In this document: positions 1-11,887 of the stretch, piece by piece
Numbering within the stretch: position 1 is the stretch's first letter
Layout: the number at the start of each line of letters is the position of its first letter
DNA from: Microcyclospora pomicola
Taxonomy: Eukaryota; Ascomycota; Dothideomycetes; Capnodiales
Assembly (NCBI GenBank): GCA_002786065.1
Contig: NHNY01000001.1
Coordinates: 1,364,001 to 1,428,000, forward strand
Length of the DNA stretch: 64,000 bases
Reading direction: 5' to 3'
Notes under the pieces: generated by a model
Told to the model about the DNA's origin: nothing
Seen by the model: the letters and a program-made list of their open reading frames with translations, nothing else
Databases searched by the model: none
Translations under genes and position numbers: made by a program

Positions 1-706
1 GAGGGGTGAAATGCTGCGGTTGGTTCCTGGGCATAATTACACCCAATGTCCATTCGAATGATCAACTCGTACTGTGACATGCATCACCTCGTTCGCGTTC
101 TGAATTGCTCATGTAGTCATGGCGTGCAAGCTGGGAAATCGGCAGATCGATACCTTAGGTATTTATCGCAGAGAGGGTTCGACATCGAGGCTGATCAGCG
201 TCTAACTCAACTGCCGTGTACATCTCGTCAGACGATACTTGTATTGGTTAGACTCAATAACAACTAACCATGCAACAACAATACCAGAACCTGCATATCA
301 ACGTAGAGAGGGGTCGACTTCGGCCAGTGCTGCCTACATATGCACTGGGCAATGACAGAGGTACAGTCTGGCTGTATCCTTTGGAGGGGGATCGTCAGTT
401 CACTTGAGCCGCACTTGCTGCAGGTACGACGAAAGTTTGCAATGTATGAACTCATAAGAAGCCACCTTTCCTCACTTGCTGCGCCAACGCTAGTATCCAA
501 AAATTGCGGGGCCTAGCTAGGATCAACCACGAGAGTCTTCGAGAACGCCGCAAACTTTCCCACATGACAGCTTGCACCACGCCACGAATTTGCGAGATGT
601 TGTGATACGTTAGAATGTCTTCCTCGTGCCCGACCACTTGATCCTCTCCTTCGAACTCTCCATCAACGTCTGCACCATCAAGCCGTGCTTATTTCTCTAC
701 GTCAAG
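1..706. other. intergenic, upstream of Ca2+-ATPase
   Basis: I see no gene here. Short open frames on both strands lack family features. The last 80 bases before the ATPase ATG are pyrimidine-rich, as is common just upstream of fungal start codons, so this is probably its promoter and 5' leader. Confidence 0.5.
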
Positions 707-3700
707 ATGGAGAACGCATTCGTCCGCTCGCCGCAAGAGGTCTTGCATCACTTCAACATCTCCGAGCAGTCTGGACTCTCCGAGCGCAGTGTAGCAACGT
801 CGCGCGAGAAGTATGGCCGGAATTCGATCCCAGAAGACCCTCCCACGCCTCTCTGGCAGCTAGTGCTTGAGCAGTTCAAAGATCAGCTCGTGATCATCCT
901 TCTCGCCTCCGCCGCTATTTCTTTTGTGTTGGCTCTATTCGAAGAAGAGGAGGGCTGGACAGCTTTCGTCGATCCCGCCGTCATCTTGACCATTCTGATT
1001 CTCAACTCGATCGTTGGTGTGAGCCAAGAGAGCTCTGCAGAGAAGGCGATCGCGGCACTACAAGAGTACTCGGCGAACAAGGCAAAGGTCGTCAGAGATG
1101 GTCATGTCGTGGAGATCAAGGCTGAAGAGTTGGTACCTGGAGACGTCGTCCATGTCGCTGTAGGAGACCGCATACCTGCGGACTGCAGACTTTTGAGCAT
1201 ACACAGCAACAGCTTTCGAGTGGACCAGTCCATCTTGACGGGCGAGAGCGAGAGTGTCAGCAAGGGGATTGCCGCCATCAAAGATGCTCAAGCAGTAAAG
1301 CAAGATCAAATCAACATGCTCTTCTCGGGAACAACTGTGGTCACCGGAAATGCGCATGCGATTGTGGTGCTCACTGGCACTAACACAGCGATCGGAGACA
1401 TCCACGAGTCGATCACGTCCCAGATCTCGCAACCAACACCATTGAAAGAGAAGCTGAACGATTTCGGAGACACTCTTGCCAAGGTCATCAGTGTCATTTG
1501 CATCCTCGTCTGGCTGATCAACATCAATCACTTCAACGACCCATCTCATGGCAGCTCGTGGACAAAGGGCGCCATTTACTACCTCAAGATCGCGGTGTCC
1601 CTCGGTGTAGCCGCAATCCCTGAAGGTCTTGCTGTTGTGATCACCACCTGTCTTGCACTCGGAACTCGCAAGATGGCGGCGAAAAATGCGATTGTCCGTT
1701 CTCTTCCGTCTGTTGAAACACTCGGCAGCTGCAGTGTCATTTGCTCTGACAAGACCGGAACCTTGACCACCAACCAGATGAGTGTGAACAAGATTGTCCA
1801 CGTCCACGAGTCTGGCTCAGGACTGAACGAGTTGAATGTAGCTGGTACGAGCTTCACTCCAGAAGGTGTCGTATCGCAAGACGGCAAACTGCTAGACAAC
1901 CCAGCTGCCTCTTCCAAAACCATCACTGAGATGATCGAAGTGGCGGCTCTCTGCAACCAAGCAAGCTTGGCCTATGACAGTACTCATAACGTCTACAACA
2001 GCGTCGGCGAGCCGACCGAAGGCGCGCTTAGGGTCTTGGCCGAGAAGATTGGGTCCCCTGACGCTGCATACAATGCCACAAGATCAACGTTGCCACCTAC
2101 TCAGAAGCTGCATCTAATCAGCTCGTACTACGAAAAGCATGCACCAGTGGGCGCAACGTTCGAATTCTCTCGCGACCGCAAGAGCATGTCTGTGCTCGTT
2201 GGGACTGGCAGCGCCAAGCGGCTCCTGGTTAAGGGTGCTCCGGAATCTGTTATCGAGCGCTGCACATCTTGTGTGGTTGGAAGCAAGGGAAAACGTGTCC
2301 AGATGACGAGCAAGCTTGCCGCCCTTCTCCATGAGGAAGTCTTTGAATATGGCAACAAAGGACTGCGTGTCATGGCACTTGCAAGCATCAACAATGCCAA
2401 CGCATCTTTGGCTTCACGTGCGACGACCACGTCCGAATACACTCAACTCGAACAAAACATGACTTTCCTAGGTCTTGTTGGTATGCTGGATCCACCGCGG
2501 CCTGAGGTCGCCGAGAGCATTCGTAAATGCCGTGAAGCTGGAATTCGCGTGGTTGTCATCACTGGTGATAACCAGACGACTGCAGAGACAATTTGTCGGC
2601 AAATCGGCGTCTTTGGCCCGACCGAGGACCTCAAGGGCAAGAGCTATACAGGCCGACAGTTCGATGAGCTCAGCGATAGCGAGAAATTGAAGGCTGCGCA
2701 GACGGCATCGCTCTTCTCACGTACCGAACCGACTCACAAGTCGAAATTGGTTGATCTTCTTCAATCTGCTGGCGAAGTGGTTGCCATGACTGGTGACGGT
2801 GTCAACGATGCGCCTGCCCTCAAGAAGAGTGATATCGGTGTCGCCATGGGCTCTGGCACTGACGTCGCCAAGCTCGCCGCAGACATGGTTCTCGCTGACG
2901 ACAATTTCGCCACGATCGAGGTTGCCATAGAGGAAGGGCGCAGCATTTACAACAACACCCAGCAATTCATCCGGTACTTGATCTCATCCAACATTGGAGA
3001 GGTGGTCTCGATTTTCCTCACTGCTGCTCTTGGTATGCCCGAGGCTCTGATCCCTGTTCAGCTTTTGTGGGTCAACCTAGTCACGGATGGCTTACCCGCG
3101 ACAGCCCTCAGTTTCAACCCCCCGGATCACGATGTCATGAAACGGCAGCCACGCAAGAGGGACGAGCCACTCGTCGGTGGTTGGCTGTTTTTCCGGTACA
3201 TGGTCATTGGCACGTACGTTGGTTTAGCGACCGTTGGTGGATATGCATGGTGGTTCATGTTCTACGAGGCCGGGCCGAAGATCTCGTTCTGGCAATTGGT
3301 AAGTTGCTTGCATCGCCTTGTGGCTGTGCCCATGCCAGTGACCAGTTGTTGTGACTGACGCTTTCTCTACAGACCCACCACCACAGCTGCAAGACCGCAT
3401 TCCCTGAAATCGGATGTGACATGTTCAGCAACGACAGCTCCAAAATTGCCTCGACCATCTCCCTCAGCATCCTAGTCGTCATCGAAATGCTGAACGCCAT
3501 GAACGCGCTCTCCTCCTCGGAGTCTCTGCTGACCCTGCCTTTGTGGAAGAACATGATCCTGGTGTACGCCATCGCATTGTCAATGGCCCTGCACTTCATC
3601 CTCGTGTACACGCCTATCCTGCAAGGTATCTTCGGCATCGTACCGCTGGGCTGGGGCGAGTGGCAGCTGGTACTTGGCTGGAGCGCGCCGATCATCGTGA

Positions 3701-3783
3701 TCGATGAGGTGCTCAAATACCTTGAGCGCAGCTACTTCATGGACACTACCGAGCAGGTACAGCGGCGCACGAAGCTGGAGTAG
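707..3783 (+). CDS. nca-1: SERCA-type P-type Ca2+-ATPase (two exons)
   Basis: Calcium pump of the endoplasmic reticulum type (P-type ATPase class IIA); it would move Ca2+ from cytosol into the ER lumen at the cost of ATP. Exons are 707-3298 and 3373-3783, with a 74-bp intron (GTAAGT...ACAG) in phase 0, giving 1000 residues, the usual SERCA length. Visible motifs in order: the LTGES actuator loop; VAAIPEGL of membrane helix 4; the phosphorylated Asp in DKTGTLTT (about residue 348); KGAPE in the nucleotide domain; TGDGVNDAP (about residue 697); helix 5/6 Ca2+ ligands in SSNIGE and NLVTDGLP; a Glu in helix 8 ([10 protein letters not shown], in exon 2). The ATG at 707 (MENAFVRSP) matches the family N-terminus; the frame is open upstream to 626 but that part looks like leader. 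Class IIA identity is firm; the symbol follows the Neurospora SERCA gene. Confidence 0.96.
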
Positions 3784-4992
3784 ACGGTGTTTCAGGTGGC
3801 GATCTAGAGCCGAGGTCTCGGATTGCTCACCACATTACACATTTCATAGATCGTAGAACCTGCTCAGCGCAATGTCCTCTAGCGTTTCTCACGTCCACCT
3901 CGCATAGCACTCTGCTTCGCATGATGCTACCGGCAGCGCGATGGCGCAGCCTTGCTTTCATACCTGCATGTACCTCTACACTGTGACGCAGCCAGCGTGC
4001 CGGTGTGCTCCGTAAGTACAGTACGTAGGAAGTATCTGTCTAAGTGGCAACTAGACTGGCTGGTCTGTCGCTCATACCAGCAGGCAGGTTTTTCCTGGTG
4101 CTGATCCACAAGAGGCGTGCTATTATAGTCTAGTCGATGCCTCTGGTTCCAGCCACACGTGTACCTGAGGCTGGGGCCCTAGCAACCCGCGATCCCCGCC
4201 ACCTCCGCCCCTGACTAGCGCCGCAGCAGGCTTCACGACCGACGTCTCACCACAGCTCCCATTCATTTCACCTGTTGCGCACTCAGCACAAAGTATCGGC
4301 TACACGAACTGCGCAGAGGATAGAAGCGATCCTCATCACAAGCCGCCGAAGCAGGATCCACAAGGTTGACCTCAGTGGCTCAATCCCCGACGGCAGAAAT
4401 ACCCGTCTCTGGTAGTCTGGTTGCGGCGGGAAAACCGGGCAGGAAAAACAGGCTGGTGTGCTTTTCATCGGCACATGGTTCACGGATGAAACGCGCGAGC
4501 AGGGCTGTCAACCCATGTCCAGTGCCTGCTGCGGACTCCCCACTAGGTCGACGGTGGTGTGTTCCTGGCACCGCATTACAGTATCATTATTGCCTCGCCT
4601 GCCCACTACTGGATGAACCGAGTTCCACCCCCGGCCTGTCTACCTGTTAACGGTCCAGGCAAACCGGCAACTTTCCTACTTTTGCTTACCTGCCCTACCT
4701 CCGACCTCATCCTATCTCCTTCTGTCCTTCTCCATCAATCCACGCTGCGGTCTAGCCGTTGCACTCTCTTTCTACCTTCACCCTAGTCTCACTCTCTTTC
4801 ATTGTTCACTTCTCTCACGGCTTGCGTGTTTCACGCTGCCGCCAAGTCCATAACTGTGCGGAGATTCTGTCATGTCCGGACTCACGATATACCAAACCTC
4901 GTGCCTGCATTGATGACCTCGCCCACAGCTGCTGGTGAACAGCCTCTTCCTGTCCCCTGCATCGGCATTGCTCCCTCAAGTGCTCGCCCATA
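3784..4992. other. intergenic with pyrimidine-rich promoter
   Basis: No supported gene. From about 4640 to 4810 the + strand is strongly C/T-rich, typical of a fungal core promoter and leader for the gene starting at 4993. Confidence 0.5.
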
Positions 4993-7900
4993 ATGCATCG
5001 GATCAACAAACCCCGGGCCAATGACGCTCCCCTGCGCAGATCGGGGTCAAACGGAGATCACTCCTCAGACAGCGAATCCTCCACCCAGCTGCCCATTCGG
5101 GCGTGTTTCGACGACCTCAAACGACCAGAGAACCGCCAGATGCTACGCCGCCAATTGACCGGTACCTTTCCCGAAACGGTCCAGAAGATGTCCCCTCGCC
5201 GTCCTTCCAACGAGGTGTTGATCGAGAAATGGTCGCTGAAGGATAAGTTGTCTAAGAAGACGTTGCGATTGGAAGTGGCGGAAGCGGAGCCGCAGTCGTC
5301 CAGCTCGACGGTGAATAGCGTGGGCTTGAAACGGCTCTCGGCGGTGCCGGAGAAGGATGGCATGGACCAGAGCATCGACATCGAACAGGCTATAAACTTG
5401 CTGCAGGAGCTGAAGAAGTTCGCCTCGCCGACGGAACTCGTTGCATTGCATCGAGCGCTGCTTCCGACCAAGGAGACGGAAAGGGTCAAAAGCCCGCTTC
5501 CCTCCCCGTTGGAGGACCGATCACCTGCGCAGCCACTTTCCCGAACCCGAAGTGTACTTCCACCTGGTCTTGCTACACGCGGGGGTGCCAATGAGGATGT
5601 CCTGCGAAAGCCGAATGGCGCTCGCAACCTGCCCTCGACCCCGAAGCCTGTGGTCAAGGATGACTGGTGCACACACCGACCTGCAGGTTCGCAGAACAGT
5701 CTGGCTGCACTGGATCTCGCTGACGACTCCGCCAACCCTGTCACCACGAGACCTGCTACCCCATCGGAATCCGCATACGGGCATACAGGAATCTACCAGC
5801 CTGGCACATTACGTGTGACGAATGGTGCTGCATCTCCTGTGCCAAGCTTGAGGGCCGCACCAGCTGTTGAGGCTGTCAGGGAAGATCTACGGACGGACTT
5901 CAAGCCAGCTTTGCACACCCGTGCAACCATCGATGTGATGTCTGCCAAGACCAGTAGAGACTCGCGGGCGGTGCGGAATCGCATCGCAGATTTGGAGAAG
6001 ACGGGCCAATACAAGAAGCATGTCGAGAGCGATGTGGTTGAGATCGTTGCTCCGGCGACCAAGCCCAAAGTGCATCGCCTTGCTCAAACAGCCTCCGCTG
6101 GTAGTACTGAACCGCCGGCATCTCGTGAGAATGATCGCCGTCTTCAACCCGACTTAAAGTCGGAGGACGAGGGCGATGATCGTCTTGAGGTTACAAGAAA
6201 TTCGGAGCTACACATGGCGTCTTGCCTGACGCCAGGAGACGATGTGGATGGCCGCGAAGGTGCGGACACAGCTCGGGATGTAGCCTATGCGCGACTGAAT
6301 GGCAATACGAACAAGGAAGGCGCAGCATCGTCGTCAGCACGCAGTAGGCAGGAGCGTGCTTCGTCCAGTCAATATCTCCGTTCAAGAAAGGTGCACAAGG
6401 TCGACTCAGGGTACAGCTCTGACATCTCGCTCCAGCCGGCGCAACATCAAACCCTGCCGAGCAGCTCTCCCATGCAGGCACCGACAAAAGCATCTGAGAG
6501 TTCCGACCATGCGGCAATGCGGCAGAGATTGCCAAAGCGTCAAGAGTCGCTGCCTCATACGAATGCCCACCGCACGTCTCCGGCAAGCGAGTCTCCAGCA
6601 CGCGAGTCTCCAGTCGTGAGTAGTGCCACGAATGTGTCGGGACAACAATCGCAACATAGCAAGGAAGCAAGTCTTTCAGATGGCACGAATACGTCGGTAC
6701 GCAACTCGATTGAGGACGTTGACACGGCGTTACCAGCTATGCCGCCAGCAGCAACTACATTTGCCACATTTCTGGGCCGAGGAGAAGGCAAGTTCCCAAA
6801 GAAGCTTAAGAAGAGCATGCCGCCGTCCGAGAAGTACAGACGAAAGTTGGATGCGGAGCGAAAGAAGCAGGAGAAGCTGGCAGAACAGTTCTGTCAACCA
6901 GTTCAGAATTGGGACACTCCTCTGTCACCAGAAGACCTTCAGAAAGCTGCTGAGCTCCTTGGTTATGATGGAACCACAACCATCCCGGCTTCAGAGCAGC
7001 AGCAAATGCCCAAGTGCCAAGACCAGGACAGGAAAAGAAAAAGCCGAGACATGACCGCGACCAACGAATCACCACAGACCGAGACTTCGTGGCGATCAAA
7101 ATTGAGAAGCAAAAGCCACGGCCGGAGCAAAAGTCAGCATCAGCCTCGGAACGATCATGAGTCGGATGAGGAGGACATAAAGACCGTGAGAGATAGCGCC
7201 TTGTTGCCTTCTCGCGAAGAGGTCCGCGTTCCGATTGGAAGCTCTATTCACACCGACATCTACCCTGTTCCGCCCCCGACGGAGCTAGCAAAGGCACACA
7301 ACTCGCGTGTGGAGGACCGACACACAGTAGCTCTGACCATGGCACCATCACTACGCCAAAGCCGTTCTCCCTCTCGTTCGGGTGCGGACCGGAACAAAGC
7401 AAAGTCCGTCAGTGGCATGAGCGAAGCAGCTGCCTCGGAGTTCGCTCGCGCCAAAAGCCGGGATCTCAGCAGAGATCGAATGCCGCTGGAAGACCGACCC
7501 CGAACCGTAACGCCCACTCGAAGCAGTCCGAAGATTCCTACGCCCTCGGTGCAGGACGTGTCCCCTGCTTGGTCCAGTAAGACTGGATTAGCAGCTTCAC
7601 ATCCACGCAACAGGCACAGTCTGTATGCGGAGAGCATCCCGCCTCTACCAGATCTTCCCGCAGATGTCGAGGTCAAGGCACACAGGGCGGACGAAGCCAT
7701 GGCGAAGAAGTTGAAGCACAGCTCTCGTCAGTCAGCGTTGCCGGCTTCTCGCGCATCGCCTGCCGTCTCAGCACGTAACAGTGCTGCAGAACGCGAGATG
7801 ACCTGGCCTGAAGCTGCAGAGGCAGCTGTCCAGGACATTGCCCCAACCTCGCCACCGGAGCGATCGTCTGAGACTGTCGCTGCTGCCTCTGTACCTGCCT

Positions 7901-8856
7901 CGCCCATACCACGAGCCTTGAACAGACAAGCAGATGACGCAGTAGCTGATGTCGCCTCTGTTCAACGCGCCAAATCTGCATCGGTAGATCAGGATCTACC
8001 TATGGCTTCTGGGTGGGAAACACAGGCGAAGCTATGGCGACAACGCCGACTGTCCATTGGCGCCACGCTGGGCAAGCCGGTTCCTGAGGACGATGGAAAG
8101 CCTGCGATCATTCGACAAGCGTCCGTCACCTCGATTCGCAAGGCGCACTCACCTTCAATCGTCGTCACACGTTATGTAACGCCGCTGAGCAAAGAGAACG
8201 CCTCCAAGCAAAACATTGGCCACAACTTGAAAGACTCTGCATCTATCCACGCTGACTCTTACATTGCGCTCATTGGGAAGGAGAATCAGCCGAGCAAGGA
8301 CAACGTTTCACGCACGACCAGCGCTGTCTCCTCTACCGAGTCTTTCGTCTCTGCCCTTGACCGGCCTCAGTTGAAAGCCGGACCTCCACGGAAGAGCTAC
8401 GAAACAGCTTCTGCGCCACTGACCAAGACCTCTTCTGGTCGCGTACGCACCGAATCAGGCAGCTGGCGCCCCTACAGCCCCAAGCAGGCTGCTAATGCCG
8501 AACGTTCGCGCGCCCTGAGTCTCGCCAGGCTCACCGGCGAGCAGCCACACGACGACGATGATGATGATCATGACCATATTAACAGCCGCGTCTCGACGTC
8601 CCCATACGGTGGTCATCAGTCACCGCAGCTGCAGTCGCCACACCCCGACTCACCGTCGAATAGCACCGAGTCGCTCCTCGATCGCTTCAGCGGCGGGCTG
8701 GGCTATAACTGGGAGCGCACCTCCGGCTTCAGCGGTAGCGCGGGCACGCGCGTGTCAGGTGGTGAGACGGGCCACAACCACCGCAGTGTGCCGATGTCTC
8801 AGGCCTTTGGGCTAGATCTCAGTGATGTCCCTGTCATCTTGCGCAAGGTGTTGTGA
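4993..8856 (+). CDS. large disordered protein of unknown function
   Basis: Single uninterrupted exon of 1287 codons. I do not recognise a named domain. The protein is rich in Ser, Pro, Arg, Lys, Asp and Gln and is almost certainly disordered over most of its length, with many SP/TP and RxxS sites that could be kinase targets. Features that stand out: a short helical stretch near residues 131-150 (DIEQAINLLQELKKF); a basic, probably conserved block near residues 598-635 (GKFPKKLKKSMPPSEKYRRK) followed by a helix-forming segment; an RS-like block near 695-715; an Asp/His run near 1190; and a hydrophobic C-terminus (FGLDLSDVPVILRKVL) that could be a docking motif. The ATG at 4993 follows a C/T-rich leader. 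Codon use and lack of stops over 3.9 kb make it a real gene; function is open. Confidence 0.85.
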   Translation: MHRINKPRANDAPLRRSGSNGDHSSDSESSTQLPIRACFDDLKRPENRQMLRRQLTGTFPETVQKMSPRRPSNEVLIEKWSLKDKLSKKTLRLEVAEAEPQSSSSTVNSVGLKRLSAVPEKDGMDQSIDIEQAINLLQELKKFASPTELVALHRALLPTKETERVKSPLPSPLEDRSPAQPLSRTRSVLPPGLATRGGANEDVLRKPNGARNLPSTPKPVVKDDWCTHRPAGSQNSLAALDLADDSANPVTTRPATPSESAYGHTGIYQPGTLRVTNGAASPVPSLRAAPAVEAVREDLRTDFKPALHTRATIDVMSAKTSRDSRAVRNRIADLEKTGQYKKHVESDVVEIVAPATKPKVHRLAQTASAGSTEPPASRENDRRLQPDLKSEDEGDDRLEVTRNSELHMASCLTPGDDVDGREGADTARDVAYARLNGNTNKEGAASSSARSRQERASSSQYLRSRKVHKVDSGYSSDISLQPAQHQTLPSSSPMQAPTKASESSDHAAMRQRLPKRQESLPHTNAHRTSPASESPARESPVVSSATNVSGQQSQHSKEASLSDGTNTSVRNSIEDVDTALPAMPPAATTFATFLGRGEGKFPKKLKKSMPPSEKYRRKLDAERKKQEKLAEQFCQPVQNWDTPLSPEDLQKAAELLGYDGTTTIPASEQQQMPKCQDQDRKRKSRDMTATNESPQTETSWRSKLRSKSHGRSKSQHQPRNDHESDEEDIKTVRDSALLPSREEVRVPIGSSIHTDIYPVPPPTELAKAHNSRVEDRHTVALTMAPSLRQSRSPSRSGADRNKAKSVSGMSEAAASEFARAKSRDLSRDRMPLEDRPRTVTPTRSSPKIPTPSVQDVSPAWSSKTGLAASHPRNRHSLYAESIPPLPDLPADVEVKAHRADEAMAKKLKHSSRQSALPASRASPAVSARNSAAEREMTWPEAAEAAVQDIAPTSPPERSSETVAAASVPASPIPRALNRQADDAVADVASVQRAKSASVDQDLPMASGWETQAKLWRQRRLSIGATLGKPVPEDDGKPAIIRQASVTSIRKAHSPSIVVTRYVTPLSKENASKQNIGHNLKDSASIHADSYIALIGKENQPSKDNVSRTTSAVSSTESFVSALDRPQLKAGPPRKSYETASAPLTKTSSGRVRTESGSWRPYSPKQAANAERSRALSLARLTGEQPHDDDDDDHDHINSRVSTSPYGGHQSPQLQSPHPDSPSNSTESLLDRFSGGLGYNWERTSGFSGSAGTRVSGGETGHNHRSVPMSQAFGLDLSDVPVILRKVL

Positions 8857-9784
8857 ATTGTCTCTCGGCGTGGTGTGCTATTTCGCGTGCAGTCTTCTGT
8901 TACAGCAGCACTGAAGACTTTTTGGGTTTTTTGGTTCCAGCAGCCACATAAATCTAACCTTGACACGCCAGGTGCGTATACTTTACGAATCACATAGCAA
9001 GCATCTTCATGTCATCTGTTTAAGTACACAAAGGTATTTCATGTATGTACGTAGCTTCACAGAGCCCCAATGGCGGGTTCTTTTATATTAATAGGCTTAT
9101 GAACCACATACCGATCTATCCGATCACTCTGATCACTCCCAGATTCGAATTCTAGTAATTGCCTACGTCGTATTCCTGATACAGGTAAGAGAAACTTTCA
9201 TGCATGGTGGTTCTTGATTTCTTGAAATACACAGATGGCTATCGAATATCATCGCGGACCCCCCTTGTCTGAACGCCGTGTCATTACCGTGCCTAAAATA
9301 TCCTATCACACATCCTCTCGCGCTTGGTCATTTATGATTGGTCTGTACGATTGAGGTCTTTGTGTCTTCTTCGAACTGAAGCTGAACACTTTCGCCAGAT
9401 AAGCGCCTTCTGAGATGTCTGAAGTGCCAGATTCGTGAGGGACATACGTCCAAAGTGCCGAGCGTGTGCTGTTCATTGCTCGGAGACGGAGCGAGCGTTG
9501 TGGACTGCTGGTAGATCGTCTTACTTGCTACTCGCGCATCTGGCGAGGGATGCTGATGCCATGAGCCATTATATCCACAGGAAGCCAACATGGAGTCTAA
9601 ATCGCCTCCCTGGTGAAGGGCGAAGGGGTCTGCGACTGTGGTGATGCCGCATCTCCTCGCGTATCGAGATCCACTGCATGAGTACACCGTGAGCTCGAGA
9701 GGTTCAATCACGACCCATACGCGAGCGACCGCAAGCCCGACGACACCGTCCTCGTCCTGCCGGCCAAGCCACTCCAGCACTTCT
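8857..9784. other. intergenic, convergent 3' regions
   Basis: Lies between the convergent 1287-residue gene and RRS1. AT-rich patches occur around 8930-9200. No gene, tRNA or repeat family that I can support. Confidence 0.45.
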
Positions 9785-10333
9785 TCAGCGACTCTTCCTG
9801 CCAATCTTACCCTTCCTCGCCGCGAGCTCTTCCGTATGGCCCTTCCTTTTCTTCGCCGCGCCGTCCTTCGGCGCCCCTCTGCCATCCTCCCGCTCCCCAT
9901 CCTTCTTTTCATCAACCTCAACCAACCAATCCCCAACCCCCTGCTCCTTGCCCTTATATCCATACTTGGCCTTCCACTCGCCACGCTCTTCGTCGAACAT
10001 CAGCTTTCCGTCCCGTCGCTTGGCTTTGATGCCCTTCTTCGCCGCGAACTTCTCCCAGCGTGTGGCTTCTTTCTCCTTCGGCACGGGCTTCTCACGCGGC
10101 AGCCGCGTCGTCGGCTCCGGGAGCTGGATCTGCAGGTCGCCGTCCGAGGAGCGTGCGATCGTGCACGTCGTCAGCAGCTGGTTGATCAGCGCCTGGGCGC
10201 AGGACTGCGCTGTGCTGGAGAGGGTGGCTTCCAGCGTGGCGGGCGTGTGCGCGGGCAGCGGGTTGCTGTCGTTGCACGCCATGTGCCCGAGGTCGAAGGT
10301 GTAGGGCTGCACCTTGGCGGTAGTGTCGGCCAT
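9785..10333 (-). CDS. RRS1: Rrs1, ribosome biogenesis regulatory protein
   Basis: Assembly factor of the 60S subunit that, with Rpf2, brings the 5S RNP (5S rRNA, uL5, uL18) into pre-ribosomes in the nucleolus. Single exon, 182 residues; family members are about 200-350. The N-terminal half carries the conserved segment beginning YTFDLGHMACNDSNPLP, and the signature block follows: LPREKPVPKEKEATRWEKFA, then a KKGIKAK/RRDGKL stretch and an EERGEWKAKYGYKG motif (about residues 78-128). The C-terminus is Lys/Arg-rich, as expected for a nucleolar protein. The ATG at 10333 is the natural start, since it directly precedes the conserved N-terminus. It is divergent from the LURP-one-related gene across a 0.7-kb intergenic region. 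Confidence 0.95.
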   Translation of the reverse strand: MADTTAKVQPYTFDLGHMACNDSNPLPAHTPATLEATLSSTAQSCAQALINQLLTTCTIARSSDGDLQIQLPEPTTRLPREKPVPKEKEATRWEKFAAKKGIKAKRRDGKLMFDEERGEWKAKYGYKGKEQGVGDWLVEVDEKKDGEREDGRGAPKDGAAKKRKGHTEELAARKGKIGRKSR

Positions 10334-11060
10334 TTTGAGATCTGGTGTTGCACTGGAAGTGATTTAATCGCAATTGTCCAGCAGTAAGTGCTGAAAATGA
10401 TTTTATTCTCGGGCAGCTCAGACGAAGCGCTGTGGTGTATGAATCGATGATCAATACAATCTATGTGGCTACAGAGAGAAAGAAGGTAGATGTCGTGCCA
10501 AGACGCACGGGCCAGTGGCCTGAGGCCAACAGCGCCGACATGCCGACGCGATAAGATGAAATGAGATAAGATTAGATGTATGGCCTGAGGCGACAAGATC
10601 CAACAACAACATCATGCACTTGCATCGGGTCAGATGCCAAGGAAGATGAACAGTCACTTTGGGGAGGCTTCGATCGAGCTTGCGATCCTTCCGTCTTATC
10701 ACTCCCTCGGGCATAGCTGCAATGAACCTATCGTGAAGCAGTATCTGGCCTCGCATGTCCTTCGAGCCCGTCGATCTGACTTGGCTCATGACGACAGCGG
10801 GGGCCCCGAACACGAGCCACAAACAACATGTCCTTACCTTAGACAGTCTTACTACCGCTGTTGGTTATTGCGCGTCTTCTCCCCAGATGTGCCCACTTTC
10901 TTGGCAGACATGGCTGGAGCTATATAAAGTTGCCCGTAAGTCTGCAGCCTCGTCTTTCCTTAGACCTAAACAGCTTTCCTATCGACCCCCTACCCACCTA
11001 GACAATACTTCTTCCAGCAACACAACACCACTCTACCTTTGATCTTTCCAGACACACACA
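10334..11060. other. divergent intergenic region RRS1 / LOR gene
   Basis: Shared upstream region of two divergent genes. It contains a TATA box for the + strand gene (separate entry) and C/A-rich leader sequence from about 10980 to 11060. No other gene is supported. Confidence 0.5.
10921..10928 (+). promoter_or_regulatory. TATA box of the LOR gene
   Basis: TATATAAA lies 133 bases before the ATG at 11061 and is followed by a pyrimidine/CA-rich leader. Position and orientation fit a strong fungal core promoter for the downstream gene. Confidence 0.55.
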
Positions 11061-11723
11061 ATGGCTCCCCAACTTGCCCCCTTCACCCCTGCTCTCGGGC
11101 CCCAACCCTCCAACCCCCACGTCTACAGCACGGGACCTCAAGTCCTGCAGATGAAGGAGAAGGTCTTCTCCCTGACCGGCGACGACTTCACCGTCCGAAC
11201 GGTCGACGGGCTCGACGTTTGCCGCTGCAAGGCCAAGCTCATGTCCGCCCACAGCAAGAAAAAGTTCACGCTCCCCGACGCCTCCGAAACGGAGCTCTTC
11301 ACGCTGTCCAACAAGATGTTCGCGTTGTCCAAGTCATTTCACGGCGAGAGCCCCCAAGGACACGACTTTGAGGTGAAAGGGCACTTCAAACTTATCGGTA
11401 GCCACAGCACCGTGACGTTCAAGAACGCAGCGGATGGCGCACAGGTGGAGTTGGAGGTGAAGGGTGACTGGTTGGACCGAAGTGCGTCGATCGAGTGTGG
11501 CGGGAGACCGGTAGCACACATCAGCCGCAGCTTCTTCAACGTGAGGGAGATCTTTGGTGATAAGCAGACGGTAAGTCAGGACTTGTTTGTTTCTGACTGA
11601 GTCGTCAGCTCGATACTGACACGAATGATCTAGTACTTCGTCACCGTGGCGCCCAATGTTGACATGAGTCTTATTGCGGCAATCTGCGTCTGTCTTGATG
11701 AGAGGGAAAACGAGGGGCACTAG
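11061..11723 (+). CDS. LURP-one-related (tubby C-terminal-like) protein
   Basis: Belongs to the LOR/DUF567 family, small beta-barrel proteins related in fold to the tubby C-terminal domain and to phospholipid scramblases; the molecular role in fungi is not established. Exons 11061-11570 and 11634-11723 with a 63-bp intron (GTAAGT, branch-like ctgac, ending ctag) in phase 0 give 199 residues. The domain fills the protein: a strand-rich core (EKVFSLTGDDFTVRT near residue 33, GHFKLIGSHSTVTF near 110) and the family's C-terminal signature in exon 2 (YFVTVAPNVDMSLIAAICV, with the acidic DERENE tail). Without the intron the protein would lose that last helix, which supports the join. A TATA box and C/T-rich leader suggest good expression. 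Confidence 0.88.
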
Positions 11724-11887
11724 AATTCGCAGCTGCGCATCGATGGTTGAATTTAGCGTAGCAGAGCGTTATACGAATCCAACATCTAAACCAAGTAGCC
11801 CATAGCCCCACCGTGACCCAACATCCTCCTACTAACTTGCATAGATCAACGCCTTATTTCCTCCAGAAAGAGTAGTGCACGCTGGAG

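Noticed and set aside
626-706. Upstream extension of the Ca2+-ATPase (27 codons before 707)
   Set aside because: The sequence is C/T-rich leader and the family N-terminus begins at MENAFVRSP.
1058-1807. 249-codon minus-strand frame inside the Ca2+-ATPase
   Set aside because: Antisense shadow of a strongly conserved gene.
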